Of a stretch of 64,000 bases of DNA, positions 12,236 to 25,203 are shown one piece after another (position 1 is the first letter of the stretch; every line of letters begins with the position of its first letter). This DNA is from Lepidodermella squamata (Eukaryota > Gastrotricha), in the NCBI GenBank assembly GCA_047495785.1, contig JBLDXI010000017.1, positions 1,054,001-1,118,000 of the forward strand, in the 5' to 3' direction. A program made the translations under genes and the position numbers. Under the pieces are notes generated by a model. It worked only from the letters and a program-made list of their open reading frames with translations. It made no database searches and had not been told where the DNA came from.

Positions 12236-15200
12236 CAAGACACCGATATATATCTACAAAGCGTTTTGTTTTAACAACATGGCCTCGCACGTGTGTCTCA
12301 ACGAGCTGCTCTTTTGAGGCCAAGTATGTGCGCCCAAATTTATTAGCAAGTCGTTGTAAAAACAAGAACTTGAAAGCGGTAGCGCGCGGCTGATGGTGAA
12401 ATGATCCGGCTATTATAAGCGTCAACAATTGTGTCACGTGTGAAGCGCGAGGCCGATGCGCATTTCGATATAATAAATAAAAATATCCGCGCCCAGGCCG
12501 TATAGTATTGTTTTTACAATTTATTATGCGTTTCAGATCACTTCTGAGCCGAGGCGCCCGAGCGTCACCACTTGTAACATTAAATTATTATGACGATCAA
12601 ACTGTGTACACACTTGTAGCATGAGAGCCTTATATGCATTTTGATACCCCTATCACCGAACCACTTTAATAATTTCTATTATACCTGACCGAAATCCACG
12701 CTTCCGAAGTGAGTGTATGAATGTATAAGAGCTATTTCCGCATTTTAATTAAATTATATAGAGCGAAGACGTTTTTATTGCATCACGATTATTTGCAAGC
12801 GCCTGGTGAGCTTTGCGGGAGACTTTAACTGTGCTTAAGTAGGATTTTTCCCTAATTCTGTAAAATCGTAAAATTAAAACGATTAACCTTTACAAATTGC
12901 CCCTGTAAATGAGGCTTATCACTAGCAATTACTTTGTAATTTTTTATATATTTTTTTAATTTTAAGGGAGTTGATTCCATAATTTTTGTGGAATAGTATC
13001 TCATCAAAAATTTTCTAATTATTAGAATATTTCTGCGCGCCTATTATTTTCTAAAATTGGAGGCAGAATATTAGCGCCTAAAAATATAATTTATTGCGAA
13101 ATTTAATAAAATTATTCCTATAATCCAAGCAGTCCAAGACTTAAGTCTTGCCTATATAAGTCTTCCCCTTTTTGGGATTTAGATATTCGAAAACACACCC
13201 TTTGCCCTTTGATTTCGATAATATCGAAGAAATCGCTCTAAAAATATTTTATTCATTTATGTTCCTTGTTTTCCTTTTTCAGCGAATTTGGTTAGAAATC
13301 GTGCGATTTCCGTTTTATTCAAGTGCCGATAGTAGATGAAGATCATGACCTCAAGACTTCCGTTATACTACGAGAACCTTTATTACCTTAATTAAATCCT
13401 ACAAAAACATCCGTAAAATTGGCCTATATCAGAGCCAATGATATTAGTTTAGGTATTATGTCCGAGCTCGTCTGGTCGCGCGACGACAGTTGCGCAATTT
13501 CGCTCGCTCAGTAGACGGTTCAACTTTTGACACTTTTGATCGACTGGTGTCTTCCTGAGCTCGAGAGACATCCTGGCGACATGCCGTCGCGACACCGAAC
13601 GGTGAACTCAAAATATTTTTAGCCGCGCCACTTATATTGCATTTACACACAGACTCACTTCCCGGCGTAAATATACTGCGCGCGCGGGTCTCGTTAAGGT
13701 GCGCCGACGTCGTGCTCTTTGGCCGCCGTTCTTCATTTAAATTTGAACACATACAACGCTATGACGGCCGGAAGCGAAGCCCGACTTAGTAATAATAGGT
13801 AACAACGATATCGCGCTTGTGTTGCAATTTTCTGCCCGACAAGTTAAAGCAAAGTTAACCACTACTTGATCTTCAACTCAAGTTGGGTCGAAATATTTTA
13901 GGTAAAATTTTTACTATTTTATCACGTTTTCTTCTCAGCTGTTTTCTCCCCAGAATATTTGCGATTTTTAGCCGAGTAATTACGCCTAGTTAGTGTGATT
14001 TTTGTGTTTACCAATAGCGAATTTGGTCCCCTATGGCGACTTGGCTAGGCGTAAACAACTTTATTTTTTCGCGGGCCAAGTAAACAAATTGTCTCAAAAA
14101 TTAAGCGAGACCGCTTAATTATTTTCCGCCAACACCTTGACGCTCGCGAAAAATTTCTAGGTCGTGGCGCGAGCATTATTAGAGCCTGGTAGTAATTATA
14201 GAAAAATTGTTGACAAAATAGCCACTTAAGCAAATTTACACAAATATTACCACCATCTTTCTTCTGACTCAAAGGAAGTTGCGTTAATTATATTATTATT
14301 AGTATTTGTTTTGTTTTTATGCGCGAAAAGCACCAGGAAAGGTATTTCATACTGACGCAACACACGTGTCCAATAGCTTCAAGTCGCTATAAATTATCTC
14401 GTTAAGACAATATCCTCTGTGAAACTTCCCGCCTATACCTTTATTTGTTGATCTTTCCTGCGTGTGTTTTTGTGCCTAATTATCACCCGAAAATTTACTT
14501 TCATGCGCGCCTAAATAACAACAAGTTATTTGTTGTTGTTATTAGCCGAGCGATGGCCATTTTTCGGCAGCCGTTTGTGTCTCTTTTGGCGGCTATATGC
14601 TGATATTCTGATATTGACACACGCGGTATCGCGCGCGCGCAAAATATTATTGGTGTAAAATTGCTTTGAAATTGAAACGATATATATAAAGCGTGCGCGC
14701 GAGCGCAAATTAAACAAAAATAATGATAACTATTAGAATGAAGATGTCATACATGTGGGCGTTGTGTTGCGCAGTATTATATCGTTATTTTTATTTACCT
14801 GGCATTTGCCGGACCGGAATTCGGCTGCCGACCTTTTGGCGATGATATAACTCATGTCCGCATGTTTTTGGACAACAATTTAAACAAATAGCCTTTAAAT
14901 GAAACCACTGCTATTCAATAACCAAAATCACTGGTGCGAAACTTGATCAAATAGGAAAATTTTCACAATTACAGCGGATGAATTCAGCTTTCATCTTCAC
15001 GCGCGGAAAAAAATGGATATCGGTCACTTGTAGGTCATTCACATTTCACGCTTTCTATATTTACCTTAATTTTTCTAGATTGAAGGGGGTAAAGCCTATA
15101 GCAGGCATTCTATCGGATTATTTCCACGTTACAGACACGCAAATCATCGATTTTTGCTCTCCAGATTTGAAACAGATATAACAAAGAATAGCGTCGTTTT

Positions 15201-17551
15201 TGTTAAAATAACTGTCAAGTCAAATTTAGCCTCGATTTTCGCATTAATTTTTAACAAAGGCCCTGCGTATATAGATAGATACGATGGTTATACTATGCAT
15301 TATCATCACCGCATATATAGGTAGGTGTCTAGTAATAATAACAATCACACATTTTGACGCTAAGGCGTCATTGAATTTCCGAAAATTCAATGTTTTGTTT
15401 ACGTGAGCTTGCGCCATATTGTTTTTCGGGTGGCCCCGTTTTTGAAATTCACAAGCTAAATAAACCAGGCTGGCCCGTTATCAATTATTAATATATGAAT
15501 ACATATCATTATATCTCTTCAGTTTTTCATTTCACGCCTCACGATTTTCGGCCCCCGGCTGTGCGCGCGCAAAAAAATAATCAATTGTGGGCAAAAAGTC
15601 GCAATTTGTTGTTATTTTTCCGCGGTTGTTTTTCATGTTTTTACCGCGCCCTACTGTTTTTCTTCCACGTTTATATTATTACCTGACGTCAAGTACGCGC
15701 TTGTGTACGGTGCTGGTGTCACAAAGGCGCGTTGTATTTACTCAGGACGCGCCGAAAATAACGCTAAATCGATGCTCTATTAATAATCTTGGGCGAGCAA
15801 TAAATATACGCGGAAACATTTGACCGGTTGTTTGTTATTAGCGCCTCTATTCTTTAACCAGCATCCGTTTCTTGCTTTCACACACCTGCCCGTATATTAG
15901 GCGGCGATGAGAGACGGTGAGCAAACGCCAACAAAAACGCCTAAGCTAGCGCAGCCGTGTGCACAGCGCGGCAAAACACGCCTAAAACAACAACATTTTT
16001 ATATTTGATATTGTTAAAAACCATGTTTTGCCGTTGACGCAATTGCCCAGTTCCTTTGTGCGTTCTTCATCGCCGATATGCGTATAATATTTTGTTATAC
16101 ACAGGCGTTTACTCACGAGATGACGTTGCTAAATACACTGGGACCTGTTTTCGTTTAATATATTACTCCATCTTCCTGGCCCGTTTTATAGCTTGTTTCC
16201 AAGTCATTGTTAATTTTTCATAAGATCGCGTCCCCTCTCAAACTTGGCGCTATATTATAGGTGGGTATTTTACACACCCTCTTAAATAAGCGCGCGCGCT
16301 AACTGCGCGTGTAATAAAATTGTCACATCGCGTCGTCACGGCCTAGGCAGGTAATAAGGCCTTCCCTAATAAGTAACTCGCGCCAAGTTTTTAACAAAAC
16401 TCCGCCTTTTCTATTATGAATGAGTTTTTGATGCCCTGTTGTAAATTATTTCTACCATGACGTCGCGCCCACTTTTTTCAGCTCTCATCCTTCATCCCAC
16501 GAAACACTTGCCACACAACATCATTTCCCAACACTTCCAGAGCTGTTATTGTTGTCGGTTGACTCTGCAACATAATTTTTTTCTAACACTTTGAGGATAA
16601 TATTGTTGAAAAAATGTGAAAAACATTTCTGTGCGAAACGTGTTTTTGCGCCGCTTTTTAGCATCGCGTGTGGCGATGCGCGTGAAAAGTACAGCTATTT
16701 GTCAAGTAGCGTCCGCGAGATTTTCTTCCGCAGCAAAACCGAACGCTGTAAAATACTCGAGAATAGCAACAATCGTCGCCTCAGCGTGGCGCGGGTGCAT
16801 CTTACTACTATTACTACGCCGAGTGTTATCTCTTCCTGGCGAGCAGCAGCATCTTAAGGATTGCTACAACATTATAATGATAATAACTAACACAATCACG
16901 GCTTGTTCCACTCGGGCAACAAGTGCTCGCTGACATATTTGATATAATTGACCTGAAAAACGCGTGGCGAAGCGTTGTTTTTAAGACGCGCGCTATTTTT
17001 CGCGCGCACGCCCGTTGCGCGCGCAAAAATTTAAAAGCGCGCCCACCTGTCGTGCGGCTTCAAAGGCGCTGTGACACCTCTTCTTAACTACTAAAAATAA
17101 CAACAAATTTTTAATAATTTTTGTTTTCTTCTCGCTAGATACATTAAAAAGTTGTTCGGTCTATTTACTGTTACATTACACCTGAGCGGTTGCTATTATA
17201 AATCAACGTCTTATATATGAAACCATCGTGTTCAGCTACGACTTCTTCGACTTTATCGCAGCAACGAGTGCTGAGCTAGCCCTAACTCGTCGTTCGTATA
17301 TATTTAGCGGCTATTTAGTTGTTATTTTTGCGGCTCGAGACAAAACAGCTCGCAGCAAAAGAACTAACTGCAAGGCGAAGAAAGCCATCGTAAGGCTTAA
17401 CGAAACAAACACCTCGCTCGCAATTCACGACGAGTGTACGTACCTATTATCTCGCTAACGTGTAATTAGCGAGCCTTCTCTTCTTCTGCAACTACCCTCT
17501 CGCGATTGTGGCCGTTTTTTGAGCGCGTCTTCATAATCGTTTCTCGCCATC
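12236..17551 (+). other. 5.3-kb gene-free region upstream of the MAM-PAN gene
   Basis: Open frames here are short, overlap on both strands and lack family features. The region has many alternating CG runs (for example 14630-14641, and 16985-17040), ATT/AAC trinucleotide runs and AT-rich stretches, with no obvious CpG depletion. It may carry distal regulatory sequence for the gene starting at 17552. I can name no specific binding site. Confidence 0.55.
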
Positions 17552-20500
17552 ATGCAACTTAACACGCGGCACGAAGCTGCCATATCAGCCCTCATTATCT
17601 GCTTGGTCACCCTATTCCCTCGACTCACCCTCGCCCAATCTGTCGGTAAGTATTCAATAAAAAACTCGTAACGTGATAAATTTGGAAATTCGTCAATTTA
17701 ATAGATTGCGACTTCACGGGTGGAAATTTATGCGGTTGGATAGTCGATTCGCAAGATCAGTTGCAATTACAAGTTATGCAGGAGGAACAGCCACCACCGG
17801 AATTGAAAACTACTGGAGCTTTTGGTAAAGAATTCAAATATTTAATACATAGTACATAGTAATAGTATTTTCGCTATTTTTAGCCAGAATTTTCGTGCAT
17901 ATAATTTTCAAATTTTTTTAATAATTTAAGGAAGATTTTTAATTTTTGAAATTTTATTGCTTTTAAAATTGAGAGGAGCAATCCCGAGAGTTGGACAGGC
18001 TCGGTAACCGAAATCCTAATTCGAAATCAATTTCTTTTACTATTTATACCTGTTATAAAAATTTGATTTTTCCTAATTCCGAAAGGATTTTGGGAATTTT
18101 TTAGCTTTCGAACATTCTTCTCCGTGCCTCTTTTGATGTCGGTTTTCGGCGAAAACCTTTCCCAATTTGCGACACTTATTTTGCGAAATATGCTGGCTTA
18201 ACTATAATCTAGTTATTTCAGATTAATTAACGTTTCGTAAATTACCTTGAAAATCTCTTCAGAGCAATACGGTTTGTCAGTAAACATGTTTTGGGCCGAA
18301 TATCTGACTGTCTTCTGATCGAAATAAAGCGCTATTATAGTTCTAGATATTAATTCCCACGCTTTTTTGCAGATTCCGATTACATTTACATCACCATGGG
18401 CCAAATGGCGACTAAAACACGAGGCCGAGCGAAATTGCGAATAATTTCGCCCTATTTCGACACGTCGACCTACGACACGGAGGGCGGCCAGCAGTTGCCT
18501 GTAACACGGTGTTTCAGCTTCTGGTACCGTTCCGCCTCGTGGAAGCGCTCAATACCCGCTTCATTCACCTTCGGCCAGCAAAGCGGTGGCGATTTTTTCG
18601 CGCAGGAAATACAGTCAGAAAACGCAAACGTATGGCGGTACAAGCAAATTGATCTCATCTTCAAGAAGCCGACCGATCAAATTCGCGTAACAATCGACGG
18701 CGGTGATACTTACTTCAGCTACGTGTCATTCGATCACTTTTTACTTTCGTCGAAGTCGTGCGAAAACGCGCAGCACGTTGTTGATCGGTACCGTAATTTA
18801 GGCGGCAACTGCCCTGGTGAATATCTCGCCCAATTCGGCGAGCCAATAGGGTGTTACAAATGCTCGCTGGCCGAATGCATGCAGACGTGCCAAGCATTCG
18901 CGTTCTGCCGCGGCGTTTCCTGGGTCGATCGAAAGGCGTTGAATGAAGCGTTCCCAGGCAACTCTCAATGCTACCTTAAAGCCGCATCCTGCTGGCCTGA
19001 TATCGTTAAATTCGAGGGTGGCTACAAATTCTACGAAAGAATAAGCGGCTACACTGAAGTTGACAAGTTGAACTCTTCGAAAATCGGCGATGGCGAGTCG
19101 CATAATTTCCAGATCCTATCCTCCTTAAAACCAGTCCCTGCGCCAGGGCCCGGGGCAAACGCTATCGATATGGGCAAATGGCTGCCGAGAAACGCGAAGG
19201 AAGGCAGTGAATTCGAGAATCAGGTAGTTAAATGGCAAAAACCTGCCGAAGTTATTAAGGCTCAGCAAGAAAAGGAACGAGAAGCAGCGAGCCCGACGCC
19301 GACTTGGCTAACACCGACTGAGGTGATCGAAAGGCTAACAGCGACTAAGCTGAAACTCGAGGCGACGCCGCCGACTGAAACGCCCCAGCCAACTTCTGTA
19401 GGCACCCAATCTTCATCATTTTCCACGTTCAAGCTAGATACGACTACTCAGGATATTTTGACGAGTATCAGAGTTTCAGCGGATTATGAAACTTACTCAG
19501 CGGAGACGACGAATTCACCCCAGACTTCGCCACCTTCGACGACTAAATTGTCAAGTTCAACATCTTCTTACACCTTGGTGCCATCGCCGTTCCCGAATTC
19601 GAAACACATCTATGGGTAAATTTTCGTTTTTTTTAGGATTATTTTTAATTTTAATAATTATTTTCTCCTTTCCTGCTCATTTAATTTCCAGTTTCCGGTA
19701 ATTTAATTTAGAGTAATAATAATTGTGATGCGGGATTATTTTTATTCAAATATTATTATCAATTTTTTAATTGCGATGAATTATCGAAGCAAAAGCCAAG
19801 CATTACTCGCGCACTGAAAGCTCGTTTTTACTTCGAAAAACGGTTTTTTTCAATGTGGTGACCGGTGTCTACTGCTGATTCAAAGCTCTGCGAATCTATT
19901 GGGACCTTATGTAATCTTTCACAGATTGGGCGAAAAATTCAGAAATTAAATCACGTGCCATGCATGCTTTATCATCTGAATTCTTTGCCAGGAATATATT
20001 ATTTTTCAATATATGGGAATCTTTTAATTTTATTTTCATTTATTTCGGAATATTGGAGTAATTTTTTTCTATTTAAATCAAACTGAAATTTGCTGTTGCT
20101 TTTTATTCTAGCTATGTGCCTCTGCAGCCGTTCGGAAACTGTGGCGGTCATTTCATAATAGACGAAAATCACCAATATTTAGGCTGTACTCGGTGTTCGT
20201 TCGCTCAGTGTGCAACGTTGTGCTCGTTATCGGAACAATGTCGTGGCTTTTCATTCACCGAATCAATCCTTGTCGCTAAACAATGCTACCTCAAAACAGC
20301 GCTAACATGCGAACCGCAGCCGAGTAGTACCGGCTTCAAGTATTTCATCAAAATTAGGAAATCCAACGACGAGCTGCAGGCAGCTGAGGCGTCGATTGGC
20401 CGCAACGGCATAGGAGCGTTCACAATCAAACCGGTAATGCCGAAACAAACGCCGAATAGCGAGCAGGAATCGCGCGAATCAACGTCACCGGTCAAAATGG

Positions 20501-20811
20501 ACGCTGAGCCAACAGTGGCGCCGTGGCTAAGTTCAAGCGCATCGGCCGATACGTGGAACCACGTTAAATACGTCGCGCTGCGAGGCAATTGCGCCGGTGC
20601 GTTTTTGCGCGACAGCTCAGGCGAGGCGGTCACGTGCCCGCGCTGTTCGTTGGCCGCGTGCCAAAAACTGTGCGACCAGGACGACGAATGCCGCGGTATT
20701 TCTTATTCAACAGACAACACTGTAGCCGTTCAGTGCTACCTGAAAACTGTCGACAGCTGCTCACCCCTCTCCGAAAATTCCGGATACCTCTTCCATGCCA
20801 AGAAAGATTAG
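17552..20811 (+). CDS. Secreted MAM domain plus three PAN/apple-like modules
   Basis: Exons are 17552..17645, 17705..17824, 18373..19615 and 20112..20811, all phase-consistent, giving 718 aa. Exon 1 encodes a signal peptide (Leu/Ile-rich core, then 'TLAQS'). Exon 2 begins with 'CDFTGGNLCGW', the usual opening of a MAM domain, which continues in exon 3 through 'RCFSFWYRS' to about 'SSKSC'. Three Cys-rich modules follow with the pattern G-N-C-x-G ... C-x-x-CS-(L/F)-A-x-C-x-x-x-C ... CRG(V/I/F)S ... QCYLK ... C: one in exon 3 and two in exon 4, split by Ser/Thr/Pro-rich linkers. MAM and PAN domains mediate extracellular adhesion or carbohydrate/protein binding. There is no transmembrane segment at the end ('FHAKKD' then stop), so secretion into matrix or cuticle is inferred. 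The 'PAN' label is by Cys spacing, not a profile search. Confidence 0.82.
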
Positions 20812-20907
20812 TCAAATACACCCTTAATAACATAGGCTCAAAAATTCAATGAAATTTTCGAAAAATAATGTGCTCAAAAATATTTGTCGTGTTGGATTGA
20901 AACCAAC

Positions 20908-20913
20908 AATAAA
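20908..20913 (+). terminator. Polyadenylation signal, MAM-PAN gene
   Basis: AATAAA about 100 bases downstream of the stop codon at 20811. Confidence 0.55.
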
Positions 20914-21832
20914 CAATTGTCTCTAGAAAAAAATAATGAAATTTCCTCCTTAAATTTTTTGTATGAATCTCAGCGGCCTCAAAAAGAAACTCCCCGATAT
21001 CTTTAACGTTTGAAAAATTCCAAAAATTATTTGTTTTGCTAAAAATTGTTAATTCCAACTTATGTCTCGCTGGCGTCTCTCTCTCTCTACCTGTTGATCG
21101 CTTTGAAGGCTGAACTATGAAACATATTGCATCGGTAGCTTTGTTTTTTGTGCTCTCGTGCATCTTATAAAAAATGATGATTGTCGATTTTATTTGCTTT
21201 TATTTGCCTCGCTGTATTGTATATTAATATATATTATATTCATTTTAAAAATATTATATATATATTGTATTGACAATCTCTCTGAATTGATGAAACAATG
21301 GAGACCAAAAAGATTTTGAATTTTTATGAACGAAAGTGGAAAAATAATAAAAATCGTCAATTTTTCAAAATATATTTTATTTTTCGGAAAATAATATTCA
21401 TATATTTAGTTTTACAACATTTCCTGATCCAGTTCAATATCATCTGCCATAGCAGCAGTCGTCTCGCGGGTAATAGGCGGCGTTTGATGGCGGTCTATAC
21501 ACGAAATATCCTAATAATTAAAAAGACAGAAAATGCCGCAGAAATTACCTTGCGCATTGGTAATTCTTCTCTGGAAACTGAACGCGAAAAAATTAAATAA
21601 ATATTAGTGAATAATCTTGGCATGATTCATCGATGTTACCGAAGCTTTTTGACCACTAATATTGGCTTTATTAGCTTTCTGTGCAACGAAAAAAAGCGTG
21701 AAATATAGAAAAAATACAGGTGACTAGATTTAATTGAATAAAACTGGGTGAAAGCATTATTAGTCATCGTGTATCGTCGGCGGAATGGCGTTAGTCAAGC
21801 GGTGTTAGTCATTTTTTTTCATTCTCATCAGC
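20914..21832. other. Convergent intergenic region
   Basis: This AT-rich gap lies between the plus-strand MAM-PAN gene and the 3' end of the minus-strand PPP1R36-like gene. It contains TA-dinucleotide tracts around 21220-21270 and a CT run near 21078. A minus-strand AATAAA (TTTATT at 21667-21672) is a candidate poly(A) signal for the PPP1R36-like gene. No gene is seen. Confidence 0.55.
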
Positions 21833-24800
21833 TTACGCTCGAATCGTGTCACCGGGCAGGCCTGTGACAACGGCAGGCGCGCCGCCTGAAGAGCCGGCGC
21901 CCCCTTCGGCCGTCTGGCTGCCGCCCTGTTGGCTGTTGGACGAATTGACGAGCGGAATCAACGAGCTCGAGTTGTAGTTGATCAACGACTGGCCGATTAT
22001 TCCGAGCCTGTATTATCAAATTAATATTTTATTCAATAGGCAACAAAACAAAAATCTCAAAAGAGCGGCAGTCGAGGGCCCTCAAAAGAAGCGGTTGCTA
22101 AGGGGGTGGGCTATAAAATTACAGGCCGCAAATTCATTCTAATACGCGCCCCACATAAATTTTGTGCCAACAAAAAAAATGTCAGAAATTTTTGCTGCTC
22201 AACGTAACAAAACTGCTGGAGCCAAGTCGCAAATTGTGCTAAACCTCCTTAACCGCGATCAAAAAGCCGTTGATAAGGACTATGTCGCCCTGTTACAGTC
22301 GCTGGTCAATCGAATCGATACGCTAGGCATTCGATCGCCGACTCGGTTGTGTTCAAACTCGTTTTGGGACGAATATTTGAAGACTGAACGGCAGAAAAAG
22401 GCGGACAAACATCGGCAAGCTATGCTAGCTGCTACGTCAATCAGCGAAAGTCGATTCACCGGCCAAAAATCGAAAAAGGACGACTCAGCTAGCGAGGCGA
22501 GTTACGACTCAGATTCCGATTCTGGCTCAGAATCTTCGAAGAAAAAGCCGAGTAATAAGAAGAAAGTCGTACCAGCTAGCGCCCCAGCCGGTGGTCGGAA
22601 CAGCGTTCAATTCGAACAGCAGGAAAAGCCGCCAATTAGCAAGCAGCGATCAACTACAGCGTCAAATGTTCGGCGAAATAGTATCAATTATTCGCTGGAC
22701 GATCCGGAATTCGACGATGAAAATAAGCGGCGATTACGTGAGAACGCGATGACTGTCATTGAACCAAACCGGCCTAAATCTGCGTACCGATCACATCCGT
22801 TCATCAAAAAGCTACTGCTAACCGCTATTGAGCCGCCGAAATCGATCGAGGATGCAAATACGGAAGCCTTGAAGAAGAAACGAGCGGCCAAAAAAGCGGC
22901 TGACGCTAAAGCTGAAGAGGCTGAGTTTGGCCCGGCTCCAAGCCGTTCGTCTAGTCTACAGAGCAGTAACGATCCGCGAAACAACTCGCTTACAGCTAGG
23001 AGACAAACTTTAGCTCGAGCAAAATCAGCGGCTGCTATTCCGAAAACGGAGTACGAATCGATAAATCCGATTTTTCTCGACGAGAAAAAAGGTTAGAAAT
23101 TCCAATATTTACTCGCCCAATTTTCAAAATTGTGTTTTCTAGGTCAAGAATTGTATCGAATTTTGATTCAACAAGAGATAAAGTGGACCCGGCAAGCTAT
23201 CAGCGACGCTTCTCGACGAAATAGACTTTCGTCAAAACGCGAATATGCATTCTTTTCGTGAGAATTCCGTCTTATACCGCTGTTTCATTTTTAAATAAAT
23301 AAATTCTGGAACTTACGCCATTTTCCGAACGTTGATAAATCGACCGAGCGGAGGTTGTTCGACGGCGATCGGAGCCTTGAGGAAGGGGCTGAAAAAAGCG
23401 GAAATAGTAGTCAGAATCTTTAATCGCGAATTTTTCCAATTTTAGTGTATCATTTCAAATTTTCTGTTAAATTTTTAAAATTTCCTTACTTTACTTCCTC
23501 GGCTTTCTGGGCGTGGCGATCGCCCCCGGGTGGTTTAGCGCTTGGAAGCACGCACTCAGCGGCAACACTGCGTTGCTCCATGAGCGACTTTTTCGGCGGT
23601 CTTTTCATAGCAATTCGCTGAGCGACGTGATCTTTCGCGGCTTCTTTTATCGACTGCTCATAGCGAACCGCAACTCGGTCGATACACGCCAAAATTTGCT
23701 CATCAGTTAACGGATGCGCCAATTCTATTTGATTTTTCGTCTTCTTATGAGCTAACGGCTTGACAATAGGCCTGAAATTTCGATTAATATACATAAAAAC
23801 CTCCTCAAAAATAGTATTTTTCAGTAATTACGGTCTAATAATCTCTTCGTCGTGTTCCATTGTAACATCATTATCAGTTGATTTCGAGCGGCCAATTTTC
23901 GTGCTATTCGTTCTGGCTGATTTCGGCACAAGGCTACCATGAGCAGACGCTTCTTTTTTCGCACGAGGAGAGGCTTTTTCCGCATCAGGGCCAATACGTT
24001 GAGATAACATGAAATTTCCACCCATTCGGTCGATTAAAGCAAGAATTTGCGAATCTTTCAGGGGTTTTCCGTTTTTCGACAGAACTATCTTCTTGGGGTC
24101 AATCGATTCTGCATCCGGAACGGGTTCTTCCTCATCTTGACGCTTTTGAGGCGTGCTTGTAGTTCGAAGAGCCCGGTTGAAAGAATCGGATCTCAGGAGG
24201 CGGCCTACCTCTTTTTTAATGACTTCACGATCTCTGCGGCCAAAGGTTATCCAAATAAATTCCACAGCATAACTATATAACGCTTCAAACATTTGGCGAT
24301 CAGTGAGCGTGGTTGAAACACGACACTTTCCTCGATTCATGTGATGAAGTTGGTCCATGCCAAGACCGAGAATCATTGTGTTGTATACAACGCCGAACTG
24401 TTTAGCGGCATCTTTCATTTTCAGCGCGACTTCAACTAGCATTTGCTCCTCGGCCTGGCTGCGGGAAACGTGCATGCCGTCGGAATGCTCGTCGGCATCT
24501 TTTTTAGCGAAGAAGTAGTTGAAGTAAACAGCTAAGGAGGCCATGAGCTGATCAAACGGCGGCCCCGCGTCTAGATCGTTGCGATGCATAGCGTGCTGCT
24601 GAGACGTGCCCAATTGCTGACAATGTGCGCAATGGGCGTGAGAGACCGATTGCAAGAAAAACTCTAGGAAAGTGTCCGGTATCGTCTGCCGATTAACAAG
24701 CATCTCGTTTAGAGCAACAGCTGTAAAGGGAAACCGCAAAAAAACATCATTTGTTTACGCTATTAGCGCTATTGGCGTTAGAAAACTTATTTACCGCCGC

Positions 24801-25203
24801 CTAATTTACTCAACCGCATAATAAAAAATGCGTTACCTTTAATGTCCAGAAAAGTAACAGGCCGTGAAGATGGATCAGTACCAGAGGGTCTATCATTGGT
24901 TGCCTTTGTTCTCATCTCCAATACTAGCTTTTGTATCCGCTTTTGGTATTCTTGATCGTTACGCTCTCTCTTACTGAAAAGAAGAAAACTGCGGAATATT
25001 TACGTTCAAACTGTTCAAGACCTACACGTGAGTAACTCGATCCTGAAACTTGCTTTTGAATTTATCGGCTTTTGTATCACTTTCAAATCTGCGAATAAAC
25101 ACAGTGCATAGTAAGGATTATTAATCATTCCTAATGCAAACTTTTTAAAGACTATCGTTTTCAAAGAATCGTTCCATTCGAACACACCCGTCTTCGGAAT
25201 CAT
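21833..25203 (-). CDS. PPP1R36-like protein (protein phosphatase 1 regulatory family)
   Basis: The minus-strand exons, 5' to 3', are 25203..25028, 24973..24837, 24720..23832, 23771..23490, 23388..23317 and 22007..21833. All junctions are GT-AG with matching phases, giving 576 aa. The N-terminal part has 'VFEWNDSLKTIVF', then 'VTFLDIKAVALNEML'. The core reads 'FGVVYNTMILGLG', 'HHMNRGKCRVSTT', 'FEALYSYAVEFIWITFGRRD' and 'VGRLLRSDSFNRALR', which I recognise as the PPP1R36/PP1-inhibitor family core. This family is testis/cilium associated in other animals. The C-terminal tail is low-complexity, with 'GRFINVRKMALGIIG' before a Ser/Gly-rich end. The ATG at 25203 is the first in frame; a non-coding upstream exon is possible. 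The last intron (22008-23316) encloses a complete plus-strand gene. Family identity is from memory of conserved segments. Confidence 0.75.
22179..23261 (+). CDS. Unrecognised Lys/Ser-rich protein, nested gene
   Basis: Exons are 22179..23091 and 23143..23261 (51-bp intron, phase 1), giving 343 aa. I do not recognise the family. The N-terminal 90 residues look structured ('KSQIVLNLLNRDQKAVDKDY', 'LVNRIDTLGIRSPTRLCSNS'). An acidic/Ser run ('SYDSDSDSGSESSKKKPS') and long basic, low-complexity stretches follow, with a helical Ala/Lys/Glu segment near residue 235. The short second exon adds 'LYRILIQQEIKWTRQAIS'. There is no signal peptide or TM segment, so a cytosolic or nuclear protein is inferred. 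It lies wholly inside the last intron of the opposite-strand PPP1R36-like gene, and its AATAAA at 23294 sits about 20 bases from that gene's exon. The in-frame ATG at 22179 is the start chosen. Confidence 0.75.
23294..23303 (+). terminator. Overlapping polyadenylation signals of the nested gene
   Basis: Two overlapping AATAAA hexamers (23294-23299, 23298-23303) lie 33 bases after the nested gene's stop codon. They end just 13 bases before the opposite-strand exon that occupies 23317-23388. Confidence 0.6.

Noticed and set aside
13456-13752. 98-codon minus-strand frame in the 12-17 kb gap
   Set aside because: Its Arg/Ser/Thr-rich composition is typical of random CG-rich frames, with no motif and no splice or poly(A) context.
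22688-22984. 98-codon minus-strand frame inside the PPP1R36-like last intron
   Set aside because: It is the complement of the nested gene's coding sequence and lacks splice sites fitting the host gene.
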